Shown in pieces: positions 12,275-24,170 of a DNA stretch of 64,000 nt. The translations under genes were made by a program, and so were the position numbers. Source of the DNA: Warburgia ugandensis (lineage: Eukaryota; Streptophyta; Magnoliopsida; Canellales; Canellaceae); NCBI GenBank assembly GCA_035236585.1, contig CP141126.1:12537001-12601000 (forward strand), in the 5' to 3' direction. Each line of letters starts with the position of its first letter. Within the stretch, counting starts at the first letter, position 1. Under the pieces are notes generated by a model, which ran no database searches, had not been told where the DNA came from, and was given only the letters and a program-made list of their open reading frames with translations.

Positions 12275-12320
<46 letters not shown>
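12264..12320. repeat. Alternating purine-pyrimidine tract followed by (GA)n
   Basis: A (GT)n run is interrupted by GCGCGCAC and then continues as (GT)n up to about 12308, followed by a short GA run. Such strictly alternating DNA can adopt a Z form. This is sequence-composition evidence only. Confidence 0.85.
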
Positions 12321-14981
12321 ATATATGCATATAAATAAGATAGATAAGAAAAAAAGAATGGGAAGAAGTAGAGGAAAAATTATGAAGGGCAGTGGCTTTT
12401 GTATCCGTCCCTATTTTTTAGGAGAAGAAGAATGTCACATGTTTAAAACTTTGATTTACTATTTTTGTTCCCTAAAATTGAGGCTTAAAGGTTTTTCTCT
12501 ATTGTGTAAGATAGAGGGTGTTTACATTTAAGTTGAATAAGAATGCCTACACTTTTCTTTCCAAGAGTATTTTTCCTACTAATCAGTGTAAGTACCACCC
12601 TTATGTATATTTCTTTACGTCAGTTCTTAGATCACACTCTCAGTTTGTAGTTTGCATTTTGAAAACCAAAGAGGAGTCGAATTTCTGCAACTAGATCAAA
12701 CATCTTTGAGTAGAGTTTGTGAAAGAAAAGATAGAAGAAAATGCTTGCTATTAGAGCTACGGGTTGCTTTAGCAGATTCAAACCAACGGCAGAGCCGATT
12801 TAAATACAGTGAATGGGATGAAGTCAAGAGGGGATTGATTGTTGACTAGAAAGACATGAAGATGAGGCTGCCAACCAGGAAAGATTTTGGTAAAATATTC
12901 TTTTTAAAAGATTGTCTTTCTTTGATCGCATCTTTCTACGGAGAGTGAGTTGTCAGGCAAGAAACACTAATCATGATACAGAAGAAAGTTTTTGCCTTTT
13001 GATTATTGATCATGAAAAGACCACCTTCAATCATCTCTCTCTCTCTCTCTCAGACTAACAACCAACGAAGTGTTCTATTTAGAAAGCACATGATAAATCG
13101 TCTATGTTTTCTTCGGGACACCCATCAAACTGGTTTTACCCATAGAAAGAGTAAATGGACCCCCATTTGTAATTTTGTCATTATCTGTCTATTTACACCC
13201 ATTGGAAAAGCTAAATATGCATGACACTGGCTACATTTCTATTAGTCGAGTTAGGAGATCTTTGTTCAATTCGGGTTTGGTGCATGGAGGATTACAGTGA
13301 GCTAGAGCTCAGTATATCACTGTGAATCTCCTGCTATTACAAACAAGTCTTGTCACCAAACTGCCATAGGCTGTAGAGTCCCATGCGATCATTTTCAACA
13401 ACGTAATGTATAATCAGTCAGTTGCTTATGGACCACGGACTACTTGTATTTCCATTAGAACTTCCACGAGGTGCCTATGGCAGGAAAAAGAAAATACTGG
13501 TCCCGATGAATCCGTACGTATTACATAATCGGTTACGTGGGGCTGCAATGTTCCCGGGATAGCCTATTGCAGTCTAACGATCAGTTGGACTAGCATGAGG
13601 GGTGAACCCTGGATTCAGTCCATCAGATCCATTTCAAAATATTGTGCTTAATCAGATCGGGTCCGATTGACAACAAGATCCATACATGTCCGATATTGAT
13701 CAGGACTGGAGATACTACAGAAATAGTTTAATGTATTGACACACTTGTGCATATTATACCCCTTTACGATCGATAAGGTTTTTGGCTTTGCTTCGAGTGA
13801 TGAAGTTTGTTTATTCCTGATCTACATTATATTAGTCTTGATCTTCTGTCTGTGCATTTCTTTTTTATTGCGAGACAAGGCGTTCAAGCAACTCGGTAAG
13901 TGCTTCACCTTTCGCTGTAATTATTTCTGGATCCGTGATGCATCTACACCATTAATTAAGGATAAACACTGCCCCATAGCTTAGGTTTTGCCGCTGAATT
14001 GCTCGATCATCCTTCTTTCTCCATTTGGAGAAGAAGATTACATAGAGTACTACTACAGTAGGGCTGGCATGACAACATGGTGCCTCGCTTTTCACATGAA
14101 AGGTCCGTTGCACCTTTGGCTGAACTGACCCGCTTATCTGATACCTCCGACCTTGGATATCTCAAATATAAAAAATCACAAGGATGGGATGGTTATAGCA
14201 TATAAAAGCCCGTGCCTTTGGTCGTTGAATGTGGAACTTGCTTGTACAAAGTGTTCGGATCATTAGACATCCAAAGCCAAAGAGCTCGGATGAATGGCTT
14301 GTACCAACCATAGTGGAGCCTTCATGTAGAAGTGTTGGGCTACCACAATAACTTACCATGGGTTTACCGCTTTACTTTCTCTTTCCTCACATAGTTAGTG
14401 TTAATAAACTAAACTATTAGGCAGTTAATGCTTTGATGGTTTGTATCTTTTGTATACTTTGCCTCACTAGGACATAACTATATGATCATTGCAACAGAAT
14501 TATATGGGTTGATTAGTGTAATGAAAAAAAAAATTTCTTTTCTTTTCCCTTTTTCTGCTATGACATCCTGGAGCACTTGAATCTCGAAGAACAAGAATCC
14601 AATCTTTCTCTTTGATCAAACATGGATCTAGATATAGAGGATTCAGTCTTAAGGATCTATTTGATTAAAGCCTCATCCGCTAAAAATCAGAGACATTATA
14701 ACGATGAATTCGATGCGATCCAATCGGGTTTGGCTCATGAGCGTGCTTCTCGACCTCACGGTCTGCTGTAGTACAGTTGGTCTCCCCGATCTAATTAAAC
14801 ATTTTATGGGCTCCCGCAGATGATTGGAACATCTTTACATACTCTACTTCCCTCTTAAATGGGTCCTGGCCGTCTTCTCTAGTTGCAGGCAGGGATTCAA
14901 AGGGGAAGTTCCTTCTCTGGTCCTCCCATCTCTACACGCAATTACATTCGATTCTATTAGCTACATTATACTCTCAACAAT

Positions 14982-15063
14982 GTGGACGTGCCGGAGTGGT
15001 TATCGGGCACGACTAGAAATCATGTGGGCTCTGCCCGCGCAGGTTCGAATCCTGCCGTTCACG
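14982..15063 (+). tRNA. tRNA-Ser, anticodon AGA
   Basis: The 82-base sequence folds as a class II tRNA. It has a 7-bp acceptor stem (GTGGACG with CGTTCAC, one G-U pair), a D arm, an anticodon loop CTAGAAA giving AGA, a long variable arm (GGGC-TCT-GCCC), a T arm with GGTTCGAATCC, and discriminator G. The expected internal promoter boxes are present. Upstream lie a TATA-like stretch and CAACAA just before the 5' end, both usual for plant tRNA genes. Oddities are a C-A mismatch in the anticodon stem (CACGA opposite TCATG) and the absence of a run of four or more T within the first 40 bases downstream. It would read UCU serine codons. It may be a functional minor copy or an early pseudogene. Confidence 0.85.
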
Positions 15064-18000
15064 CTTACTTGTTGCTTTCTAATTTGACCTAGCTGTTAGG
15101 CCAAGTGCATTTTTGGTAACTTGTTAGCCTAACGTTCAAAAATAATAATATTTTTGCACTGGTGGACAGATGGAGCTAAAGTAATTACTGAAATAAACGC
15201 AATTAATTATTTTCTTCGATGCGTGGGAAAATTGGGTTTCGGAGACTCTGCAACCTTCATGGTAAAATTGGTGCTACCCTTTTGCCCTACGGTAGTTCTC
15301 CTCTTCGAAGATAAAATTCGGCGAGCGCGCTAACGAGCAATGAGAGTGCGAAAACTTGTGGGCTACTTCTACGGGTGTTTTGCAGAACACAAGGTTTAAA
15401 GCCCGACAGTTGGGGCCTCTAGTAGAGTGACTGGTGGGGATAAGTCGTGCTTCAATCTGTTTAAGCATAGACATTCAGGTAAAATGCTCAGATTGGACTC
15501 AAAAATGGTCAATTAATGCATGTCTCTCAATTTTTATACACAGAACATAGGGTCCGTTTACCAGTGATTAAACAGAAAACACCCCACCCCCCCAGATGCC
15601 ACATGAGTCGTATTTGGGTACCTAACTTCCCACTGCTGGCCTTTTCTTTTATAAGCACATCTTGCTATTCGTCCATCTCTTTCCTCTCGCGCTCTTCCCT
15701 TTTCTGTCAATAAACATGTGAAAGGTGATTCCGAAATCTACTCATTTCTTCCCCTCCCTCGTTGCCATTTTTTTTTGTACGATACAGTTGTGGCTGTTCC
15801 TCAAACATAGAATGCAAGAACGCCTAGTTCATGAAAGACTAAGATGTTCAAAGGGTTTATAGAGAACTTGCGGACAAGATAGAACGACTAAAAACACAAT
15901 AAAAAGAAACATATTCAATAAAAGTAGTGATTAACAACTATATTGGTAAAATAATAAACGAGTCCAACAAAATCTAGTAATCAAAGCACTATCTTTATTT
16001 TGCCTGCCTCCAGCATCTCAATTTTGGCATGAAAAGTAAGAAGAAGATAAAATTCAAGTTCTCCATTTTACAATCTAGAATGAGAAGAATGCAAAATGTC
16101 TTTTGTCCAACTTCATTAAATCTCCAATATACATATAAACGCATGCCCATGGATTTTGTAGATATTCTCGATGAAAATGCATGAATTAATCATTCAGAAG
16201 CCCGATACATGTTCATCTAACTAAATAAGATGCATCAATGGGACATTATATGATGTGGCTGCGTGAGTTACCAATTCAAAGAAAGGTTTGGGGAGGGGGG
16301 CATCATATGGTGCATATATATTTTAGTAGGAAATTAGGAGTTAAGTGCATGTAGTAAGCACAGCTGCTGTGGTAGAGATGCCATTGACGACCCATGGAAC
16401 AAATCTATATGACAATTTTAGGGCGTGGTTATGTGATCCTTACGCAAGCAGTTAGAAGCTCTCCAGAAACAATGGTTAGCATTCACCGAACTAAAAAAAC
16501 AATTTGTTGGAAGCGAATGAATCTTTTGTATGGGATATCTAAAATTAGGTGTCTCAGTGGCTTGAATCAATGCTATGTGAAGCCCATTATGGAGAAGTAG
16601 GGGCAATTCTATAATATGTGACTAGTCACTTATTAAAAATAACTACTTCAGAAGAATCAACGCCTTGAATTAACTCAGTAGCTGTCGTAAATGGAAAAGA
16701 AGTATTCTAGAAGTTTAGAAGACCTTTGACGGAGAGCCCTTTGTGGATCATATGCAATCAAGAACGGAAAATCCCATTGAACTGAAAATTCTGGGGTTTG
16801 TTATGCTTTCACAACTGGGATTGTCACGTTTCTTGCTTGTTAGAGCATTCCATTGAACTGAAAATTCTGGGGTTTTGACTTAAGTCACAGTCAGCTTGTT
16901 TGGAGAAAAGAAGTCTGTTTCAGAGGTGAAGGGAAGGCTTTTGAGGGAGTGGGGGATTAGCCATGTGGAATTTTTGGAGCCATGCTTGAGAGAGCATGCT
17001 GCTGTGAGTATATCAAAAATACCCTGGACTGTTAACCTTGGAACCATATTTAGAAAGAGCACGACGACCTAAGTAAGGCTGCTTCCTTGTGCTACTCGAG
17101 TCAAATAGTGCGACATGGCAATTTTTTCCGGAATTGTTTTTTTCTTGAACAAGTTCTATAAAAAAAAAAGGCCATAAAAACCACAAATGCATTGATTGTA
17201 CTTCTTGCCGAACAAGAAGTCCACTTATCAATTTTTATAGAAATAAGCAACCTCAAAACAAAAATTTTACGAAAGGCAAAAGTTAAGAAAAAATACTTTC
17301 AAGAAGTGCACTTGTTTGCCCAAGGAAGAAAAACACCTTTTGAGGCCCACACGTACTATGCTGATATAATACATTTTTGTTAATTTGGCAGATAATTACA
17401 GGCCCAGCTCCTCAACATTGATTGTCTTTTTAGACGTTCGTAGAGGCTTCATTCAAAGAGCTCCATTTGGGGTTTTGCGAGGACAGTGTAAACCATTTGT
17501 CTTGGCAATTTATAACGTGATGGTAAATATTCTATTTGGCATGGGACTAAAGCCCTTGCAATTAGCTACTACTTGTTTGCAAGTTTATACCTCTATAGAT
17601 ATACACATGTATTTTCTCTCGTGGGCTCAGAAAGTATACTTTCTTTGTTGTTTGGGAAGTGTCTTGCTTATTAGTTGGACTAAAAGTATAAATCAAACTA
17701 ATTCCCCACTTTTACATTAAAGGGTCTTGCCTTTCCTTTTGCTGATCATACCAGCCTATTTGATTTCTTTGACATTCCAATAGTTTGTATCTTAAACAGC
17801 AAGGTGATTGAATAATTCTAACCTCTGAAGGTACGTGCCGTGATTGTGGACCACTGTTAGAACAGTGTTTCTAACCATTCATTTCCTGTGATCCAAAAGT
17901 ACATTTTTTCAAGTCCAGACTCATCTAATCTGCACTGTTTTTGTAGTAGTAGCCATCCACAGTCAGTGAAACTAGATAACAGATCTGATCAAAGAAAAGT

Positions 18001-18612
18001 GGGGCGTCAGTACGGGAACTTCTGCAGTGACGAGCATCACCTATGATGTGTTGAACTGATGAAACACTCCAAAGATAAACTTCAGATAAACCTTATACAT
18101 AACAGCCGCATTAACTCAACGTGAGCTACACATGAATTTTATCAATTGACCAAAAGAAAAACTTACAGCTGTCTTGCACCTTCAGTACCAATTATGTGGC
18201 ACATACTCTTCTGGTAAGTTCCCTGGGAAGCCATGGAATAAAGGCCTAAAGGAAACTTGATTTTCGCCCCTGAGGTATCCTGATTGTAGAATTTGATAGG
18301 CAACAGCAATAATCCCTTTGGAAAGTCATGTTCAGCAGCTTATGAGATATAAATCATTAAAAGCTGAAAAACAGACTAATCACACATGCTTATCCTTTAG
18401 TCGTTAGTGGTCGTATGTATTAAATTAGCGCACTGCGTTAAGTACAGCTACCAAATTTCTATAGAGAAAGAGCATGATATATATTATTAACCATACAAGT
18501 ATTATTACAAAGACAACCACAGGCACTAAATATAACGTCTGAATCCAGCTTAGATGCCATGAGAGCAGCTTAACTAAATTCAGGTGATGAAAATGACCAG
18601 AGAATCCTCTTG
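15064..18612. other. Unassigned intergenic DNA downstream of the Dabb gene
   Basis: No coding region with a recognisable motif on either strand. Open frames of 60-110 codons near 16394-17720 show no family signature and no splice context. The last few hundred bases before 18613 probably include the 3' UTR of the minus-strand Dabb gene. Confidence 0.45.
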
Positions 18613-19500
18613 TTAAGTGGGAGGCTTGACTAGCACTGCTGGAAAATCAAGCACCATAATCTTCTCGATCGCTCCTGCAAATATAGCAGCAAATGCGACA
18701 TGAGCTGGATGGCCTATGTAAGCAGTTAAATCTTCTGCAGTTTTGAATTCCAGCAAAAAAGTATGGGTGAACCCTTCATTCAGCTTCTCGTCGCTCCCAG
18801 TATCCTTTCCCCTGTAGGGAACAGCAAAAGAGGAAAGTTATGGACTGAAACTCAATAACACCTTTGGTTAGTTTATAGTTAGCTCTTCAGATATACCCGA
18901 ATGTTAAACCTTCCTCTCTTATTCCTACTTGAAGTTCACCAACAGGAAAACAAAGGGACCCAAACAAACTTCTGTATTTGGAACCAGGACACTGGAGGAC
19001 ATACTTGGCACTCATTTCCTTCAAAAGGAACCTTTTAAGGAAAATAACACCTTGGAAATGTTAAGAAACAAGCAACTTAACGAAATTTTTATCGATGAAT
19101 AATTGGCAAGACGGTCTTGTTTTCTTTTCTGAGAGTTAGACGCACCTCCCCCATGCTTAGCCTCGAACCCTGGTCTCCCAGACGAGAGACTCCTTGCACC
19201 GCTGTGCTAGAATGCTTTGTACAAAATGGTCGAATTCTTAACTTCACTTATGGATTAGTAACAAGATGACAAACAATGTGAGAATTTACTGAATGGTAGA
19301 GTACCTACTTGACACTAGAAAACCTGGATACTTCTTAAGGAAATTCAAATTACTTAGAGAATTTTGCGTAGAAATAAGTACCATTCAAAGGACTTGATAC
19401 AATTCACCTCAGAGACCATCTTCTCCATGTCTTTCAGTATCTCTTTCACTTCCACTCCTTCTTTGAACTTAGCCAGAACCAAATGCTTCATGTTCCCCAT
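18613..19500 (-). CDS. Stress-response A/B barrel (Dabb) protein, HS1-like, two exons
   Basis: Minus-strand gene: exon 1 is 19382-19500, exon 2 is 18613-18811, joined across a GT-AG intron of 570 bp. The splice falls inside the Trp40 codon and restores the conserved reading FEWGKD. The product is 105 residues, close to the roughly 109 of Arabidopsis HS1 (At3g17210) family members. Visible family marks are the first strand MKHLVLAKFKEGV (4-16), the SFEWGKD turn (37-43), the central strand GFTHTFLLEF (53-62), and the HPAHVAF signature (74-80). These small proteins form dimeric ferredoxin-like alpha/beta barrels. HS1 is a heat-stable plant protein reported to be antimicrobial, but the role of this copy is inferred only from the family. 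Start chosen at 19500; an in-frame ATG at 19491 is also possible. No signal peptide or membrane segment. The intron holds a likely SINE. Confidence 0.92.
19117..19221 (-). mobile_element. Likely tRNA-derived SINE in the Dabb intron
   Basis: Read on the minus strand, a tRNA-like promoter is visible: A-box-like TAGCACAGCGGTG and B-box GGTTCGAGGC, then a tail rich in A. Possible diverged target duplications are CAAGACGGTC (19107-19116) and CAAAATGGTC (19222-19231), matching at 8 of 10. The family is not recognised. Confidence 0.42.
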
Positions 19501-19534
19501 ATCTGCACGATGACGTGCTCCATGCAACTCTGCA

Positions 19535-19541
19535 TTTTATA
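19535..19541 (-). promoter_or_regulatory. Possible TATA box of the Dabb gene
   Basis: On the minus strand TATAAAA lies 35-41 bases before the ATG. It would imply a very short leader, or that a start site further upstream is used. It is supported only by sequence and position. Confidence 0.35.
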
Positions 19542-20416
19542 AGGCGAAGGCGTAGCTTTCACAAGCTTTACACTGCTGATTATGGTCCATTGGTTTCATC
19601 TCTGTAACGCACGTATCACGAAACCAGTCCCTTTCCTCTCAAATTCGACATATCAGCTTCAACTTTAGTCGACCAACCTACAAACCACACTGTAATTGAC
19701 AGACCAGGAATTATTGTGCACAAACTGATGAAAGAAAGGACGATATAGGCTGTCATTTTCCCATGCCCACATGCTGCTTTCCCTTCAATGGAATTTTTTT
19801 CTTCAGATTCAATGTACACCATGATTTTGCACTAGCATTTCCTTTTTTCTTCTCTGCCATGAGGATGATATTGAGTAGTATCCAGTACCTTTGTACAGAG
19901 GTCACATGCTCTGTCGCAGGAATCTTTTGACGGAAGGGTGAACTATGGTATGGAGTCAAGGTTTTTTATTTATTTTCATCTGCATAGCCAGGAGAATCTT
20001 TCAAAAGAGAAGGTAGAGTATGGTCTATGAAATTAAATTGGAACAGCAACTCAGGAAGTGGACCGTAAAGAAAAGTTTCCTTCTTTTCCATGTGCTATAA
20101 TAGGAGGCTAAATTGAGGCAGGGACACAGAGAATAAAATATGAACAATGTTTTCCATCTTCTCCATGAGTTATATACTGTGAAGCTCAATTGGAGCAATA
20201 ACCCATTAAAAGGATAAAGAACGTGTCCATCTGATTTCTCTGGTTTTAGATGTATAACATGCCAAATGTCAAGGCGGTTGAATGATTATAACATCCGAAA
20301 GATGTGCTTCTTACTTGTCCAATATGGACCGACCTCAAACAATGTTTGTCACACGTTACTGTGATCAAAAGCATGTTTTTTTCTGATACTAGGTTCATCC
20401 GTTCCTTTCGAACTGT
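19542..20416. other. Region upstream of the Dabb gene up to the LINE target site
   Basis: Contains the probable promoter of the minus-strand Dabb gene. Two overlapping minus-strand open frames (19616-19959) show no recognisable domain. Nothing else can be supported. Confidence 0.4.
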
Positions 20417-20517
20417 AGCATACAATGCAGAATCATCTTCAGCTTTTAAAAAATGTGGCAACCCAAATATGACATAAATTGAAAATAGACATTCCCTCAA
20501 GTTAGGGTGTTCCCCAT

Positions 20518-20790
20518 AAGCGACGCGCTGCATCGGATCCCAGGTGCGATGAAAAATAGGAAAGGGCTGCTAGGGCGTTCTCCTAGAAGCGAAGTGTTGC
20601 ATCATATCCCGGGTGCAGTGAAAAATAGGCAAGGACTGCTAGGGAGTTCTCCTAGAAGTGACATGCTACATCGGATCCCGGGTGTAGTGAAAAATGGGCA
20701 AGGGTTGCTAGAGCGTCCCCTCAGAAGCAACACATTGCATCAGAACCCAGGTGCAGTGAAAAGTGGACATGGGTTCCTACCATAGAGGTC
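20518..20790 (+). repeat. Four 69-bp tandem repeats at the LINE 5' end (23-residue units)
   Basis: Repeat starts, tracked on the CATC..ATCCC or CATCAGAACCC word, lie at 20531, 20600, 20669 and 20738, exactly 69 bp apart. As 69 is three times 23, the frame stays open through all units. It encodes a repeating segment like LHRIPGAVKNRQGLLG followed by SPRSD. This frame is the same as that of the endonuclease region downstream, with one stop between them near 20783. Confidence 0.85.
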
Positions 20791-20830
20791 GAGAAAGGCA
20801 ATAGTAAATAGGGTATCACCAGAACATAAG

Positions 20831-21400
20831 ATTCGTATTGCCACATGGAATATAGAGACACTAACTGGCAAGAGTTTGGAGTTAGTAGACACGATGAAAT
20901 GTAGGAGAGTTAACATCGATTGTATTCAGAAAACCAAGTGGAAAAGGGCTAAAGCAAGAGAAATAGATGGGTATAAATTATGAAAGTAGGAAAGGAAAAT
21001 AACAGAAATGCCGTAGGAATAATAGTGGATAAGGAATTAAAGGATAAAGTTGTGGATGTTAAAAGAATTAGCGATAGAATTATAATAATAAAAATTATTC
21101 TAGGAGAGCATATTATAAATGTTATAAGTGCATACGCACCATAAGTAAGGTTACAAGAGATAATCAAGAAACATTTTTGGGAAGATGTGGAGGGAGTCAT
21201 GCAAAAAATTCCCAACACTGAGGGGATATTTATAGGTGCAGACTTAAATAGCCATGTAGGAAAAGATAAGGAATGATATGATAGAATACATGGAGGATGT
21301 GATATAGGTGAACGAAATGAGATGGGGGAGAATATCCTCGATTTTGCTTTGTCATATAACTTGTCCATTGCAAATACACTCTTTATGAAGAGGGATGAAC
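20831..21400 (+). pseudogene. RTE LINE endonuclease (APE-like) region, broken
   Basis: The translation begins IRIATWNIETLTGKSLELVD and continues toward IDCIQKTKW, the N-terminal part of the apurinic-endonuclease fold of RTE LINEs. In active relatives the second motif reads QETKW. Here the catalytic Glu is Lys. Stops appear soon after, for example at the end of DGYKL near 20983, so this is a remnant. Confidence 0.8.
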
Positions 21401-22095
21401 ATTTAATAACTTTTAAAAGTGGACTTTTTTCTACTTACGAATAATGAACAATCTACATGTAAGGATTGTGAGGTGATACCTGATATGAGTTTGACCTCAC
21501 AACATAGGTTAATGGTTATAGATATCCATATCAAAAGATGGAGTAACAGAACTGAACTTAATATACATCCAAAAACTAAGTAGTGGAACTTAAAAGGAGC
21601 GAAAATAACCTCTTTCAAAAGTAAGTTAATGGTAGAAGGAAAGTGGAATTATGAAATAGAAGTAAATACTATGTAGACTAATATGGCTGAGTGCATTAAG
21701 AAAGTGGCAAAAGATGTCTTAGGAATATCTAAAGGTAAAAGGTTATTAGCAAAGGAAACATAGTGGTGGAGTGAAACAGTTCAAAAAGTTATTAAAGAAA
21801 AACAGATGCATTTTAAAGCATGACAGAAGATTAGAATAATGAAAACTATAAAATATATAAGAATGCTAAAAACGTTGCTAAGAGAATAGTAAGTGAGGCT
21901 AAACTTAAAGCATATGATGAGCTCTACAATAGACTAGGAACAAGAGAAAGTGAGAAAGATGTGTTTAATCTTACAAAAGTAGGAGAACATAAGGGGAAGG
22001 ACTTAGATCATGTTAGGAATATTAGAAGTGATGATCAAATGGTATTAGTCAAAGATGATGAGATCAAACAAAGGTGAGAAACATACTTTCAAAAA

Positions 22096-22941
22096 TTGTT
22101 AAATGACAATGGCCCTGAGAATATAGGGATTGAAAATACTATAAATCAAAATAACATTGGACATTATAGGTATGAATGTAGGATTAGAATACCTGAAGTA
22201 AAAGTGACCTTGGAAAAGATGAAATCAGGAAAGGCCATGGGGCCTGATGGTATACCAATAGAGGTTTGGAAGCATATGGGAGATATTGAAGTAGTTTGGT
22301 TGACCAAATTATTTAACAAGATTATAAAATCAAAGAAAATGCCTGATAAGTGGAGGAAAAGCTCTATTGTATCAATCTATAAGAATAAATGATACATACA
22401 GAGCTGCATTAATTATCGAGGGATCAAACTTATGAGTCACACTATGAAACTTTTTGAAAGAGTGATTGAGAAGAGGTTGCGACATGAAACAAGTGTATCG
22501 GAGAATCAGTTTGGTTTCATGCCTGGGAGGTCTACCATGGAGGCTATTTTATTACTAAGACAATTAGTAGAGAAATATAGAGAGAGGAGGAAAGACCTCC
22601 ACATGGTCTTTATTGATTTAGAGAAAGCTTATGATAGAGTCCCTAAAGAGTTAATATGGAGAGTGTTGGGTGGTAAAGGGGTTTCGCAAGGATATATAGA
22701 CATAATTAAATATATGTATGAGAGAGCGGTAACAAATGTTAAGACCACTAGTGGCGTGACTGGTGATTTTCCTGTCACTATAGGATTACACCAAGGATCG
22801 GCATTGAGTCCATACCTTTTCACATTAGTTATGGATAAGCTAACAAAACATTTGCACGAGGAGATTCCTTGGTGCATGTTATTTGTAGATGATATATTCT
22901 TACTTGATGAGACAAGGGAGGGTGTAAACATAAAGCTATAA
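22096..22941 (+). pseudogene. RTE LINE reverse transcriptase region, interrupted by stops
   Basis: One frame covers the fingers and palm of a LINE reverse transcriptase. In order: KMKSGKAMGPDGIPIEVWK, KMPDKWRKSSIVSIYKNK, then an in-frame TGA at 22390, then ENQFGFMPGRSTMEA, VFIDLEKAYDRVPKELIW, GLHQGSALSPYLF and LFVDDIFLLD. The catalytic Asp residues are present in FIDLEKAYDRV and FVDD (FADD or YADD in active relatives). A second stop closes the frame at 22941. The next long segment in the same frame begins at 23419. Confidence 0.9.
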
Positions 22942-23418
22942 TTATGGAGAGAAGCATTAGAATCTGAAGAATTTAAAATTAGTCGAACTAAGACAGAATT
23001 TATGGAATGTAATTTTAGCAGGGAGAGTAGGAGTAAAACACCAGTCAAGATTGATAACCAAAAAGTCCCCATCAAAGACCATTTTCGGTACTTAGGATCA
23101 ATGATTCATGAAAGTAGAGAGATTGAGAGGGAGGTTATCCAAAGAATTCAAGCGGGTTAGAACAAATGGAGATGTGCATCTGGAGTTTTGTGTGATCGAC
23201 GAGTGCCACTCAAATTAAAAGAAAAATTCTATAGGATGACCATAAGGCTGGCCATGCTCTATGGATCAGAATGTTGGGCAGTTAAGGAACATCATACTCA
23301 TAGGATGAGCTTCGCAAAAATGAGGATGTTGAGATGGATGAGTGGTAAGACAAGATAAGATAGAATTCGAAATGAAAATATTTGAGAAAATTTAGGGATA
23401 GCACCAAGGGGTAATAAG

Positions 23419-23649
23419 ATGAGAGAGACTAGATTTAAATGGTTTGGACATGTTCAAAGGAGACCAACAACGGCACCGGTTAGAAAAAGTGAGCCAATAC
23501 AAGTAGAAAGTTTTAAAAGGGCAAGGGGAAGGCCCAAAAGAACGTGGATAGAAGTGGTGAGGAAAGATTTAAAAACTTTGGAACTAAATGAAGACATGGT
23601 ATTTAATAGAGAGGAATGGAGGAACAAGATTCATGTGGCCAACCCCTAA
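23419..23649 (+). pseudogene. RTE LINE C-terminal domain
   Basis: Same frame as the reverse transcriptase. It encodes RFKWFGHVQRRP, RARGRPKRTWIEVVRKDL and EEWRNKIHVANP, the highly recognisable C-terminus of plant RTE proteins, followed directly by the element's 3' tail. Its function in the family is not established. Confidence 0.88.
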
Positions 23650-23695
23650 TTGGGATAAGGTCTTGATGATGATGATGAGCATACAATGCGGAAGA

Positions 23696-24000
23696 ATTTA
23701 GATGGATGGGTCTGATAAGCATAAGTGGAACCCCTCGTGCTAAAGTAGGCCATTACGGCAAGTAGCTTTAGCGTCGGTGATCATAGACGAGTCGATCATT
23801 GGGATGAGCCAAGACGAAATGAAACAAGCATTCGTCTTTGAAACACTCATTGACAAAGATATTCCCTCTCTTTGACCTTTGAAACCCAAGGCTGCTCTTT
23901 CTTGCCTATTCTTTTGTGAGTAGAAGCGAAAGAATTACAAACCAAGTTGCTCCCGAACTTATGAACCTAATATCTAGCGAAAGGAGAAAGCGGTACCCTT
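23696..24000. other. Short unassigned spacer between LINE and hAT MITE
   Basis: About 300 bp with no recognisable feature. It ends at the target site of the hAT element. Confidence 0.5.
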
Positions 24001-24170
24001 TATCTAAGTAGGCCTGGCAATTCGGGTTGACGGGTCGTGTTTGTATTGACACGAACACGACACGCTTCAAGTTTAGGTCGACACGAACACGACCCGCATA
24101 ATAATCGTGTCAAAAATCCGTAACTCGAACACGACACGACTCGTATAACACGATTAAATAAATAATATAA

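Larger units (their letters stand above)
9219..14981. other. Unassigned AT-rich intergenic DNA with microsatellites
   Basis: No gene, RNA or bounded element recognised apart from the repeats listed separately: TG at 10341, CT at 10779, AT at 11112, a 276-bp duplication at 11744, and an alternating purine-pyrimidine run at 12264. Short open frames here have no recognisable motif. Confidence 0.5.
20433..23679 (+). mobile_element. Near full-length RTE-clade LINE (decayed)
   Basis: About 3.25 kb, a normal length for plant RTE elements. It is flanked by a 16-bp target duplication AGCATACAATGC(A/G)GAA with one mismatch (20417-20432 and 23680-23695). Order on the plus strand: 5' region with four 69-bp repeats, apurinic endonuclease, reverse transcriptase, C-terminal RTE domain, and a short GAT-repeat tail instead of poly(A). 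The tail and the closing motif around GRPKRTW are typical of plant RTE elements. The endonuclease part lies in a different frame from the reverse transcriptase, and several in-frame stops occur, so the copy cannot make the full protein. It is oriented against the Dabb gene, in intergenic DNA. Confidence 0.92.

Noticed and set aside
19616-19959. Two overlapping minus-strand frames upstream of the Dabb gene, one with a hydrophobic stretch
   Set aside because: No family signature and no splice connection to the Dabb exon, whose own ATG and first strand are complete.
22629-23075. A 148-codon minus-strand frame
   Set aside because: Antisense of the LINE reverse transcriptase, which is clearly coding-derived on the plus strand.
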